Positions 1 to 6,034 of a stretch of DNA of 10,473 nt are shown in pieces. The stretch lies in contig JALVHX010000145.1 of NCBI GenBank assembly GCA_027028805.1, positions 1 to 10,473 of the forward strand, read 5' to 3'. Both the position numbers and the translations under genes were made by a program. This DNA comes from Desulfurococcales archaeon. GTDB lineage: Archaea; Thermoproteota; Thermoprotei_A; Sulfolobales; Desulfurococcaceae. A model generated the notes under the pieces. That model was not told the DNA's origin and made no database searches. It was given only the letters and a program-made list of their open reading frames with translations. How positions within the stretch are numbered: the stretch's first letter is position 1; the number at the start of each line of letters is the position of its first letter.

Positions 1-272
1 ACCTGGAGCTGGAAGGCGATACTATAAGGGATGTGCGCATAGCATTCGACATGGTCAAGAAACGTGTCCCGGGAAGAGCCTATGAGACAGAGAAGTTTCT
101 GCGAGGAAAACAGCTCACAATAGACACGATAAAAGAGGCGGCCTACAATGTTCTGCCGAAGGAGATGACGAGGGTGACGGACTGGTGGACAACAGCGGAG
201 TACCGCATGGATATGTCGCGTGTAGCACTCAAGAGAGCACTTCTCAAGGCAGCTGAGAGGATAAAGGGGTGA
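1..272 (+). CDS. Molybdenum hydroxylase FAD-binding (medium) subunit, C-terminal end, 5'-truncated
   Basis: The reading frame is open from base 3 and ends at TGA 270-272, leaving about 89 residues. This matches the C-terminal domain of the CoxM/CutM/XdhB-type flavoprotein subunit. The upstream FAD domain lies outside the window. Visible family features are an acidic strand-turn (LELEGDTIRDVRIAF) and a tail with WWTTAEYRMDMSRVALKRAL, like the 'SAEYR...L..RAL' ending of CO_deh_flav_C domains. In the family this subunit passes electrons from the [2Fe-2S] clusters to FAD and then to an external acceptor. The small-subunit start lies 6 bases after the stop, and the large-subunit gene follows it, giving the medium-small-large order common in CO dehydrogenase-like and archaeal aldehyde oxidoreductase operons. 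A GTG at 33 is only an internal codon. The family is fairly sure from the tail and context; the substrate cannot be read from this piece. Confidence 0.85.
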   Translation, partial: LELEGDTIRDVRIAFDMVKKRVPGRAYETEKFLRGKQLTIDTIKEAAYNVLPKEMTRVTDWWTTAEYRMDMSRVALKRALLKAAERIKG

Positions 273-278
273 GGAGGC

Positions 279-821
279 ATGGCCGAGTATAAGCCTATAC
301 CTGTAACCCTGATAGTGAACGGTAAGGAATACAAGCTAGAGGTCCCGCCCTACGAGAGACTAATAGACACGCTCCGCTACAGGCTAGGATTCACCAGCGT
401 AAAGGAGGGGTGCGGCCGCGGAGAATGTGGAACATGCATAGTATTGGTCAACGGGAGGCCGAGGCACAGCTGCCTAACACTAACAGCCACTGTTGACGGA
501 GCGGAGATCACAACCGTCGAGGGCCTGGCTCCTAAAGGAAAGCTCCACGCCGTACAGAAGGCGATGCTCGACACCCATGGCGTACAGTGCGGCTTCTGTA
601 CACCAGGCATACTATTAATGATGAAGGCGTTGCTAGACCGCAACCCGGATCCAAGCGACGAGGAGATAAAGGAGTGGCTCAGCAGCAACATATGCCGTTG
701 CGGAAGCTATCTACGCTACCTTAAGGCGGTGAAGCTGGCGGCCAAGTACATCAAGGAGGGCAAGATCTATTTCGATGAGGAAGAGGCGCGTAAAACCCTT
801 ATAGCGAACATCCCGAGGTGA
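279..821 (+). CDS. Molybdenum hydroxylase [2Fe-2S] (small) subunit, CoxS/CutS/XdhC-type iron-sulfur protein
   Basis: This 180-aa protein has the two-domain fold of the iron-sulfur subunit of xanthine dehydrogenase-family enzymes. The N-terminal plant-ferredoxin-like domain (about 1-80) carries C45, C50, C53 and C65 in CGRGECGTC...C. The C-terminal helical domain (about 85-160) carries C104, C107, C139 and C141 in QCGFCTPG and NICRCG, for the cluster nearest the molybdopterin. Q103 sits where the family's pterin-contacting glutamine is found. All eight cluster cysteines are present, so an active electron relay is expected. Length is slightly above the usual 155-170 aa because of a charged C-terminal tail. 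ATG 279 is preceded by GGTGAGGAGG, which overlaps the stop of the upstream gene, so translation is probably coupled. Its stop TGA 819-821 lies a few bases before the large-subunit start. Assignment is secure at family level; partner substrate is open. Confidence 0.95.
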   Translation: MAEYKPIPVTLIVNGKEYKLEVPPYERLIDTLRYRLGFTSVKEGCGRGECGTCIVLVNGRPRHSCLTLTATVDGAEITTVEGLAPKGKLHAVQKAMLDTHGVQCGFCTPGILLMMKALLDRNPDPSDEEIKEWLSSNICRCGSYLRYLKAVKLAAKYIKEGKIYFDEEEARKTLIANIPR

Positions 822-828
822 TGTGGCC

Positions 829-3222
829 GTGTCCAAGCCCTATTACGTCGAGATAGTTGAGAAGGTCTTCGAGAAAACCAAGGATATGAGGACAGACGAG
901 TTCAAGTGGCTCGGCAAGATAATACAGAGATGGGACGCCGTCGACAAAGTCACCGGTAAGCCGTTGTTCACGCTGGACCTCGTCAACAGGATACGCGACG
1001 CAGTATTCCTCTACACTGTTAGGACAAAATACGCCCACGCGAGGATAAAGAAGATCGATGTAAGCGACGCCGCCCGCTACCCCGGAGTGATAAGGGTTAT
1101 CACCGCCAAGGACATACCCGGCGTAAACGACGTGGGATACGTGATCCCGGACCAGCCGCTGATAGCCGACAAAAAAGTCCGCTACATAGGCGACACCGTT
1201 GCGGTCATAGTCGCGGAGAACTACCATGCAGCCGTTGAGGCAGCGGACCTGGTCAGCGTCGAGTACGAGCCGCTCCGCCCAATACTAGACCCCCTCGAGA
1301 TCGTTGAGTGGGGAGGGCTCCGCGAGAAGGAGCATGAGCTAATACACGAGGAGCGTGGAAGCGACGTCGTCTCAAGATACAAGATAAGGCGCGGCGACAT
1401 AAAGAAGGCCGAGCAGGAGGCCGCGGTGATCGTTGAGAACGAGTACCGTACACCCTTCCAGGAGCACGCCTACCTCGAGCCGGAGGCGGCGATAGCCTGG
1501 GTGGAGGCTGATGGAAGCGTATCGATAATAGCCAGCACCCAGTGTCCCTTCGACGTGAGGAAGGCGGTAAGCCAGGTACTGGGCCTACCGTTCAACAAGG
1601 TGCGTGTACGCGTACCCCTCCTAGGCGGCGGCTTCGGCGGAAAAGAGGACGTGGCTAACGACATAGCCTCGAAGGCGGCGCTCGCCGCGGTGCTTACGGG
1701 CAGGCCCGCGATAATATTCCATACACGCGAGGAGAGCATAATAGGCCACAGCAAGCGCCACCCCATGATAGCCCGCTACAGGCACATGGCTAGGAGGGAC
1801 GGCACCCTCCTCGGCGTAGAGGCGGAGATAATACTGGATACAGGGGCCTATGCGAGCCTAGGCCCCTTCGTGGGCTGGAGAGCGATAGTGCACAGCACAG
1901 GCCCATACAAGGTGCCGAACGCCAAGGTCGACCTAGCAGTAGTCTATACGAACCATGTCTATGCGGGAGCCTTCCGCGGATTCGGCTCACCACAGGTAAC
2001 CTTTGCCTTCGAGCGCCAGATGGATCTGTTGGCGGAGGAGCTGGGCATAGACCCGGTTGATCTAAGGCTCAAGAACATACTCCGCAACGGAGACCGTACT
2101 GTGCACGGGCAGCTGCTAGACCATGGAGTCGGCCTAGAGGAGGCTATAAAGAAGGTTGTTGAGGCCAGCAACTGGTATGAGAAGAGGAAGCTCTACGGCA
2201 AGCCCCAGGGCAACATAGTTAGAGGCATAGGTATATCAGCCTTCTACCACGGCAACAGTATAGGAGCCGAGGGAGCAGACTTCTCCACCGCAACGATCAT
2301 AATCAACCGCGACGGCACAATAACCTACCGTACAGGCCTAACAGACTTCGGGCAGGGAGCGCAGCAGGGTATAATGAACATTATCGCAGAAGTCCTCGGA
2401 GTACCGCCCAGCTACATCCACCTAGAGCCGCCTGATACATCCGCGACCCCTGACGCGGGCCCGACAGTGGCGAGCCGCTCGACGGTGATGGGCGGCAACG
2501 CGGCCCTGGTGGCGGCTTATAGGCTGCGTGAGAGGCTCAACAAGCTGGCCGCCGAGCTCCTTGGATGCAGCGAGGACGAGATAGTCATCGACGCCCCTGA
2601 CGTGTACTGCCGCAGCGACAAGAGCCTCCACATGACATGGCAGGAGCTGGTGGAGCAGGCCTTCTGGAAGGGAGTGCCTCTCCAGGAGTTCGGATACTTC
2701 CGCGCGCCGCCGGCCGAGTGGGATGAGGAGACAGGGCAGGGAGCGCCATACATGCACTACACCTTCGGCGCAGTAGTCACAGAGGTCGTCGTCGACCTAG
2801 AGACGGGCGTGGTCAGGGTGGAGAGAGCCTATACCGCCTACGACATAGGCCGCGTCATAAACAGGGTTGGAGCAGAGCTGCACGCCGAGGGCGGATTCAT
2901 ACAGGGAATGGGATACGCTCTCATGGAAGACATATACCACTCCAAGGAGGGCTACGTATACAACAAGACCCTGTCAACATACCACGTCCCGCTAATGCTG
3001 GACACGCCTGAGGAGATAAAATCGTTCTTCGTAGAAGCAGGGTTCAAGAGAGGCCCCTTCGGCGCCAAGGGCCTCGGCGAGCCATCGATAACAGGCATAG
3101 CGGCGTCAATAGCCAACGCGGTAGCCCACGCGCTATCAGCTGGCAAACTAATAAACGCTATACCGCTGACACCCGACAGGGTATACATGGTGATAAAGAA
3201 AAAAGGGCTAAACCCGTTTTAG
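829..3222 (+). CDS. Molybdenum hydroxylase molybdopterin-binding (large) subunit, xanthine dehydrogenase/aldehyde oxidase family
   Basis: A protein of 797 aa from GTG 829, the normal size for CoxL/CutL-type catalytic subunits that bind Mo-molybdopterin cytosine dinucleotide. The first domain (about 20-140) is the aldehyde oxidase/xanthine dehydrogenase a/b hammerhead; the rest is the molybdopterin-binding domain. Key motifs are GGGFGGKED (266-274), AFRGFGSPQ (from 381), GQG in TDFGQGAQQG (508-510) and GAKGLGEP with the presumed catalytic Glu at 751. The active-site loop is AFRGFG, as in xanthine dehydrogenases and several aldehyde or aromatic hydroxylases. It is not the Cys-containing AYXCSFR loop of form I CO dehydrogenase, so CO oxidation is unlikely. 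The substrate (aldehyde, purine or aromatic) stays open. Another GTG at 823 would add two residues but lies only 1 base after the GAGGTGA ribosome site (815-821); GTG 829 is 7 bases away and is preferred. It is the last gene of its operon. Confidence 0.94.
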   Translation: MSKPYYVEIVEKVFEKTKDMRTDEFKWLGKIIQRWDAVDKVTGKPLFTLDLVNRIRDAVFLYTVRTKYAHARIKKIDVSDAARYPGVIRVITAKDIPGVNDVGYVIPDQPLIADKKVRYIGDTVAVIVAENYHAAVEAADLVSVEYEPLRPILDPLEIVEWGGLREKEHELIHEERGSDVVSRYKIRRGDIKKAEQEAAVIVENEYRTPFQEHAYLEPEAAIAWVEADGSVSIIASTQCPFDVRKAVSQVLGLPFNKVRVRVPLLGGGFGGKEDVANDIASKAALAAVLTGRPAIIFHTREESIIGHSKRHPMIARYRHMARRDGTLLGVEAEIILDTGAYASLGPFVGWRAIVHSTGPYKVPNAKVDLAVVYTNHVYAGAFRGFGSPQVTFAFERQMDLLAEELGIDPVDLRLKNILRNGDRTVHGQLLDHGVGLEEAIKKVVEASNWYEKRKLYGKPQGNIVRGIGISAFYHGNSIGAEGADFSTATIIINRDGTITYRTGLTDFGQGAQQGIMNIIAEVLGVPPSYIHLEPPDTSATPDAGPTVASRSTVMGGNAALVAAYRLRERLNKLAAELLGCSEDEIVIDAPDVYCRSDKSLHMTWQELVEQAFWKGVPLQEFGYFRAPPAEWDEETGQGAPYMHYTFGAVVTEVVVDLETGVVRVERAYTAYDIGRVINRVGAELHAEGGFIQGMGYALMEDIYHSKEGYVYNKTLSTYHVPLMLDTPEEIKSFFVEAGFKRGPFGAKGLGEPSITGIAASIANAVAHALSAGKLINAIPLTPDRVYMVIKKKGLNPF

Positions 3223-3246
3223 CAACGGGGAAATAATAGCATAATA

Positions 3247-3252
3247 TTTTTT
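3247..3252 (+). terminator. Oligo-T transcription stop after the hydroxylase operon
   Basis: A run of six T follows the large-subunit stop by 24 bases, in an AT-rich stretch that turns into a pyrimidine-rich tract (to about 3270). Archaeal RNA polymerase commonly terminates on such T runs without a hairpin. The next gene has its own TATA-like box, which fits a transcript end here. This is inferred from sequence only. Confidence 0.45.
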
Positions 3253-3288
3253 CCTGCCCCTTCTTCTCCAATACAGTTATCCTTAACA

Positions 3289-3306
3289 CGGCAAGGCCCG
3301 TTGCCG
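3289..3306. repeat. Small inverted repeat between the hydroxylase and maturation genes
   Basis: CGGCAA (3289-3294) and TTGCCG (3301-3306) are perfect inverted copies around the 6-base loop GGCCCG. The element sits about 65 bases past the large-subunit stop, after the oligo-T run. It may be a small RNA hairpin at a transcript end or a protein site. The surrounding 257-base gap has no convincing reading frame. Confidence 0.35.
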
Positions 3307-3447
3307 CGCCAGCCGCTCTACCCGTATCACGGTCTCCGCCTTACTCCCTCATAGCCCTGAAGGACTTTGCCGGCAGCGGCGGCATCGCCATATTCTAGTC
3401 GTCAAGCATTGTATCAATGGCTCGTGCAGGGAGCATTAATTAGGACA

Positions 3448-3455
3448 TTTAAGTA
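3448..3455 (+). promoter_or_regulatory. TATA-like box for the cofactor-maturation gene cluster
   Basis: TTTAAGTA lies in a locally AT-rich stretch (about 3434-3460) of an otherwise GC-rich gap. Archaeal transcription starts about 25 bases after the TATA centre, which predicts a start near 3476-3480. The messenger of the small protein would then have a very short leader or none. A short hairpin (CATTG-TAT-CAATG, 3407-3419) lies about 30 bases upstream and could be a regulator site. Inference from spacing and base composition. Confidence 0.45.
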
Positions 3456-3488
3456 TTCCATATCATCGGAGCCGGCCGGGTGGTGTTT

Positions 3489-3752
3489 ATGCTTGCCCGT
3501 ATAAAGCGTGACGAGATAATAGTCCAAGAGGCACGTAACCACTGGGATCTCCGCCCCATAATAGATGATCTCAATAACATGTTCTTGGCGCGTGGGGTGA
3601 AACCAATATACTTCTTCACCGGGATGCCCGGCGCCAACAGCGCCGGCCTAACCATGATAATAAAGCTGCCCTCCTCTCTCCGCGACGAGGATATCAGGGC
3701 CTTGAAGAGATACTTCCAGTTTAGACATATACGTGTCTTCATAGAGCAGTAG
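3489..3752 (+). CDS. Small unrecognised protein at the head of the xdhC-mocA cluster
   Basis: An 87-aa protein from ATG 3489, or 90 aa if the in-frame GTG 3480 is used. I do not recognise the family. It begins with a charged segment (RIKRDEIIVQEARNHWDLRP), then IIDDLNNMFLARG, a hydrophobic strand (PIYFFTGMPG), a second strand (GLTMIIKLP), a helix-like DEDIRALKRYF and a last strand (RHIRVFIEQ). The alternating helix/strand pattern suggests a compact soluble a/b fold. There is no membrane segment, signal peptide or cysteine. GGGTGGTG at 3478-3485 is a possible ribosome site for ATG 3489, while the TATA-like box at 3448 would also allow a nearly leaderless GTG 3480. The xdhC-like gene begins 21 bases after the stop on the same strand, so co-transcription is likely and a role around the molybdenum enzyme is plausible but unproven. 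Codon use resembles the neighbours, supporting a real gene. Confidence 0.72.
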   Translation: MLARIKRDEIIVQEARNHWDLRPIIDDLNNMFLARGVKPIYFFTGMPGANSAGLTMIIKLPSSLRDEDIRALKRYFQFRHIRVFIEQ

Positions 3753-3773
3753 GCGGGAGAGGGGGGATGCGGC

Positions 3774-4625
3774 GTGAAGAACGTGGCCGCGTTCCTCGAG
3801 GAGGTTGCGGAGAGGCTTCGTAGAGGAGAAAGGGTGGCTGTGGCAACGATAATAGGCAAGGAGGGCTCAGGGCCCCGTGACGTGGGGGCTATGATGGCTC
3901 TCTTCGAGGACGGGACGAAGATAGGGACGATAGGTGGGGGCGGCTTCGAGAAGACGGTTCTCGAGGATATGAGGCAGGCGCTTAGGGATGGGAAGCCGAG
4001 GACCCTGAGATATGCTCTCCGTAGAGAGAATATTCCGAGCGATGCTAAGCCCACGAACCATCTATGTGGAGGCGTTGTCACAGTGTTTATAAACGTGCTT
4101 AAGCCTGACCCGAGGCTCGTGGTGGTCGGGGCCGGTAACGTTGGGAAGCCCTTGGCGGATATGGCTAATATCATGGGTTTCCGCGTAATAGTGATCGATA
4201 GCGACCCCCTGTTGGCCAGCAGGGAACGTTATCCCTATGCTGAGAAAATACTGGTTGGCGATCCCCCGGAGAAGCTCGCAGAGATCAAGCCGACGCGCGA
4301 CACTATAGTAGCTATAGTCTACGGCGACGTGGAGAAGGATTATCAGAGCCTCCGGGTAGCGATCGAGAAAGGGATGCCGTATGTCTGGGCTCTATGCAGC
4401 CGGGCCCGCGCGGCATGGATGATAAGAAGGCTTCGCGAGGAGGGAGTTGATCTCTCTGCCTCGGAGACGCGGGTGTATGCGCCGGCAGGCCTCGACATCG
4501 GCAGCGATACGCCGGAGGAGATAGCTGTGAGCATAATGGCCGAGATTATATGTGAGATGCATGGGTGCCGTAAGCCCGTTGGCTCCCTCAGCATATATGA
4601 TAAGCTGGTGGGCGGAGAGAAGTGA
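3774..4625 (+). CDS. xdhC: XdhC/CoxI-family molybdenum cofactor insertion/maturation protein
   Basis: A 283-aa protein with both parts of the XdhC/CoxI family. The N-terminal XdhC_CoxI domain (about 1-110) shows GSGPRDVGAMMAL (from 32), GTIGGGGFE (51-59) and LCGG with Cys98. The C-terminal Rossmann-like domain (about 112-270) opens with VVVGAGNVGKPLADMA (GAGNVG 119-124) followed by an acidic strand end (VIDSDP), and carries the family hallmark PAGLDIGSDTPEEIA from 237. Characterised XdhC proteins bind molybdenum cofactor, help its sulfuration and hand it to the apo-hydroxylase. That role fits the hydroxylase genes 0.5 kb upstream. GTG 3774 is the start, with a G-rich ribosome site (GGGGGG, 3761-3766) 7 bases ahead. 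The gene overlaps mocA by four bases (GTGA), so translation is probably coupled. Cys98 keeps the position of the cysteine thought important for cofactor binding. Family call is firm; the client enzyme is inferred from position. Confidence 0.93.
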   Translation: MKNVAAFLEEVAERLRRGERVAVATIIGKEGSGPRDVGAMMALFEDGTKIGTIGGGGFEKTVLEDMRQALRDGKPRTLRYALRRENIPSDAKPTNHLCGGVVTVFINVLKPDPRLVVVGAGNVGKPLADMANIMGFRVIVIDSDPLLASRERYPYAEKILVGDPPEKLAEIKPTRDTIVAIVYGDVEKDYQSLRVAIEKGMPYVWALCSRARAAWMIRRLREEGVDLSASETRVYAPAGLDIGSDTPEEIAVSIMAEIICEMHGCRKPVGSLSIYDKLVGGEK

Positions 4626-5227
4626 TAGTGGCGATAGTTCTCGCCGCGGGGCTCAGCAGACGGTTTCCCGGAAACAAGCTCTTATACATGATACGTGGCA
4701 AACCCGTTATCAGGTGGACTGTTGAGCACATACTCTCGTCTCGTGTAGATGATGTTGTAGTAGTGCTGGGCCATATGGCGGATGATATTAGGCGCGCCCT
4801 GGGCGGGCTGGATGTGCACTATGTATACAACCCCGAGTATAGGGCGGGCATGTCCAGCTCGGTGAAGAAGGGCCTGGAGGAGGCAATGAGATACGAGCCC
4901 GACGCGGTCATGGTTAATCCGGGAGACGTGTTCCTCGTGCCCCCGGAGGCATATACGCGGCTCTACTACGCATACTATGTTTATAGGCCGAGGATACTCG
5001 TGGCGTGTTATGGGCGGAGACACGGTCACCCCATATTGTTTGATAAAACACTTTTCCCGGAAATAATGAATATAAGCGAGGAGAAGAGGGGGCTGAAGGA
5101 GATAATATGGAGGCATAGAAGCGAGGTCGAGGAGCTCCCCCTGCCCTATCCAGGCATTGTAACCGACCTTGATAGGCCGGAGGATCTAGAGCGCCTAAAA
5201 CGTATTATAGAGGAATACCTCTATTAA
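4622..5227 (+). CDS. mocA: MocA-like molybdopterin cytidylyltransferase (NTP_transf_3 family)
   Basis: A 201-aa single-domain nucleotidyltransferase. The start of the protein, VLAAGLSRRFPGNKLL (6-21), is the nucleotide-binding loop with Arg and Lys in place. AAGLS resembles MocA (CTP, makes molybdopterin cytosine dinucleotide) rather than MobA, which has LAGG (GTP). Later family features are VYNPEYRAGMSSSVKKGL, a metal-binding-type Asp in NPGDVF (G101-D102), GHPILF (135-140) and GIVTDLDRPEDLERL near the C-terminus. MCD is the cofactor form used by xanthine dehydrogenase/CO dehydrogenase-like enzymes, which matches the neighbouring operon. The usual GDQP segment reads GDVF here, a minor change. 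GTG 4622 overlaps the xdhC stop (GTGA), preceded by GGCGGAGAGAAG as a ribosome site. CTP preference is inferred from the loop and context, not shown. Confidence 0.9.
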   Translation: MIVAIVLAAGLSRRFPGNKLLYMIRGKPVIRWTVEHILSSRVDDVVVVLGHMADDIRRALGGLDVHYVYNPEYRAGMSSSVKKGLEEAMRYEPDAVMVNPGDVFLVPPEAYTRLYYAYYVYRPRILVACYGRRHGHPILFDKTLFPEIMNISEEKRGLKEIIWRHRSEVEELPLPYPGIVTDLDRPEDLERLKRIIEEYLY

Positions 5228-5254
5228 TCCTAGAGCCTATGCGGCGCCCCTCAT

Positions 5255-5262
5255 CCATAAAG
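5255..5262 (+). promoter_or_regulatory. Possible TATA-like box ahead of the DUF364 gene
   Basis: CCATAAAG lies about 27 bases ahead of the ATG at 5288, which would give a nearly leaderless transcript. The 60-base gap after mocA also contains GGAG (5271-5274), too far from the ATG (13 bases) for an ideal ribosome site. The DUF364 gene may therefore have its own promoter besides read-through from mocA. Weak evidence. Confidence 0.3.
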
Positions 5263-5287
5263 CCTCTCCAGGAGATGATGCATAGTT

Positions 5288-6034
5288 ATGATAATAGATT
5301 CTCTGGCACATAGGATCCTGGAGGAGACCAGGGGCCTCGGCGAGGACGTCGTTGACTACGGCGTGGGGCTGCACTACGTCTATGTATTGCTCGATATAGG
5401 GGGCGAGAGGTATCTAGGCATAGCTCATAGCGCGGTCGAGGAGTATCCGGAGGGCTACTGGGTTAGCGGCCTCGATAGATCAATGGTTATGGACATGGTT
5501 TCTTCGACGAATATTATGGACAAGAACATCGCGGTGGCTTATCTGAACGCGCTGAGCCAGTACTTGATCCGTAGGAACAAGATAAGGCTACGCTACGGAG
5601 TCAACGCTGTTGACGCGGCCAGGATCAGGAGTGATGACGTGGTTGTTGTAGTTGGCAACATAAAGCCTACGGTGAAACGCGCTCTCCGTTACACCGATAA
5701 GGTCTATGTGTTGGAGAGGACGCCGAGCATGCGGGATGGCGCGCTCCCCGATACCGCGGCTCCCCGCGTCATTCCGCGCGCCGACGTTTTGTTAATCACC
5801 GGGATGACCCTCATAAACGATACGCTTGACTATATCATATCTCTGGCCACGGGGGCTAGGGAGAGGGTGCTCGTGGGGGGCACCGCCCAGGTGTATCCGC
5901 CTTTCATAAAGGAGCATGGCATAACTCTTGTTGGCAGCATAGAGACCGTGGATATAGAGGGGGCTGTTCTCTGCATAAGAAGGGGGTGTGATACGAAGCA
6001 TTTGTCGAGGTATACTAAAAAATACGTGGCCTAG
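5288..6034 (+). CDS. DUF4213/DUF364 protein (putative heavy-metal chelation family)
   Basis: A 248-aa protein. The N-terminal part (about 1-95) fits the enolase-N-like DUF4213 domain, and the C-terminal part (about 105-248) the Rossmann-like DUF364 domain. The clearest signatures are DDVVVVVGNIKPTVKRAL, VYVLERTPS, the stretch RADVLLITGMTLINDTLD (ITGMTLIND at 170-178), then VLVGGTAQVYPPF and the late segment HGITLVGSIETVD. A crystal structure of a bacterial relative led to the suggestion of metal or small-ligand binding, but no reaction is established. Two cysteines sit close together in the tail (VLCIRRGCDT). It lies on the same strand 60 bases after mocA and about 2 kb after a molybdenum hydroxylase, so a role in metal or cofactor handling for that enzyme is attractive but inferred. 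The stop TAG 6032-6034 overlaps the stop of the opposing GlmU-like gene. Confidence 0.85.
   Translation: MIIDSLAHRILEETRGLGEDVVDYGVGLHYVYVLLDIGGERYLGIAHSAVEEYPEGYWVSGLDRSMVMDMVSSTNIMDKNIAVAYLNALSQYLIRRNKIRLRYGVNAVDAARIRSDDVVVVVGNIKPTVKRALRYTDKVYVLERTPSMRDGALPDTAAPRVIPRADVLLITGMTLINDTLDYIISLATGARERVLVGGTAQVYPPFIKEHGITLVGSIETVDIEGAVLCIRRGCDTKHLSRYTKKYVA
6017..6022 (-). terminator. Oligo-T stop for the glmS/GlmU-like transcript, inside the opposing gene
   Basis: AAAAAA on the + strand reads TTTTTT on the - strand, beginning 9 bases past the GlmU-like stop codon. It lies within the last codons of the DUF364 gene (a Lys-Lys pair). Archaeal termination on T runs makes it a good candidate for the end of the glmS transcript. 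For the + transcript, TTTTCTT at 6048-6054 inside the GlmU-like gene is a weaker equivalent. Confidence 0.45.

Noticed and set aside
799..1227. A 142-aa - strand frame opposite the large subunit start
   Set aside because: It lies wholly within well-supported hydroxylase genes and has no recognisable features.
829..3222. Form I CO dehydrogenase large subunit
   Set aside because: The diagnostic Cys-containing active-site loop is absent; AFRGFG is present instead.
3223..3479. C/D box RNA or tRNA in the gap between the two + strand clusters
   Set aside because: No C box/D box pair at suitable spacing and no tRNA arms on either strand.
3449..4174. A 241-aa - strand frame across the small protein and xdhC
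   Set aside because: The + strand products are clearly conserved; the antisense product is Ser/Pro-rich and low in structure.
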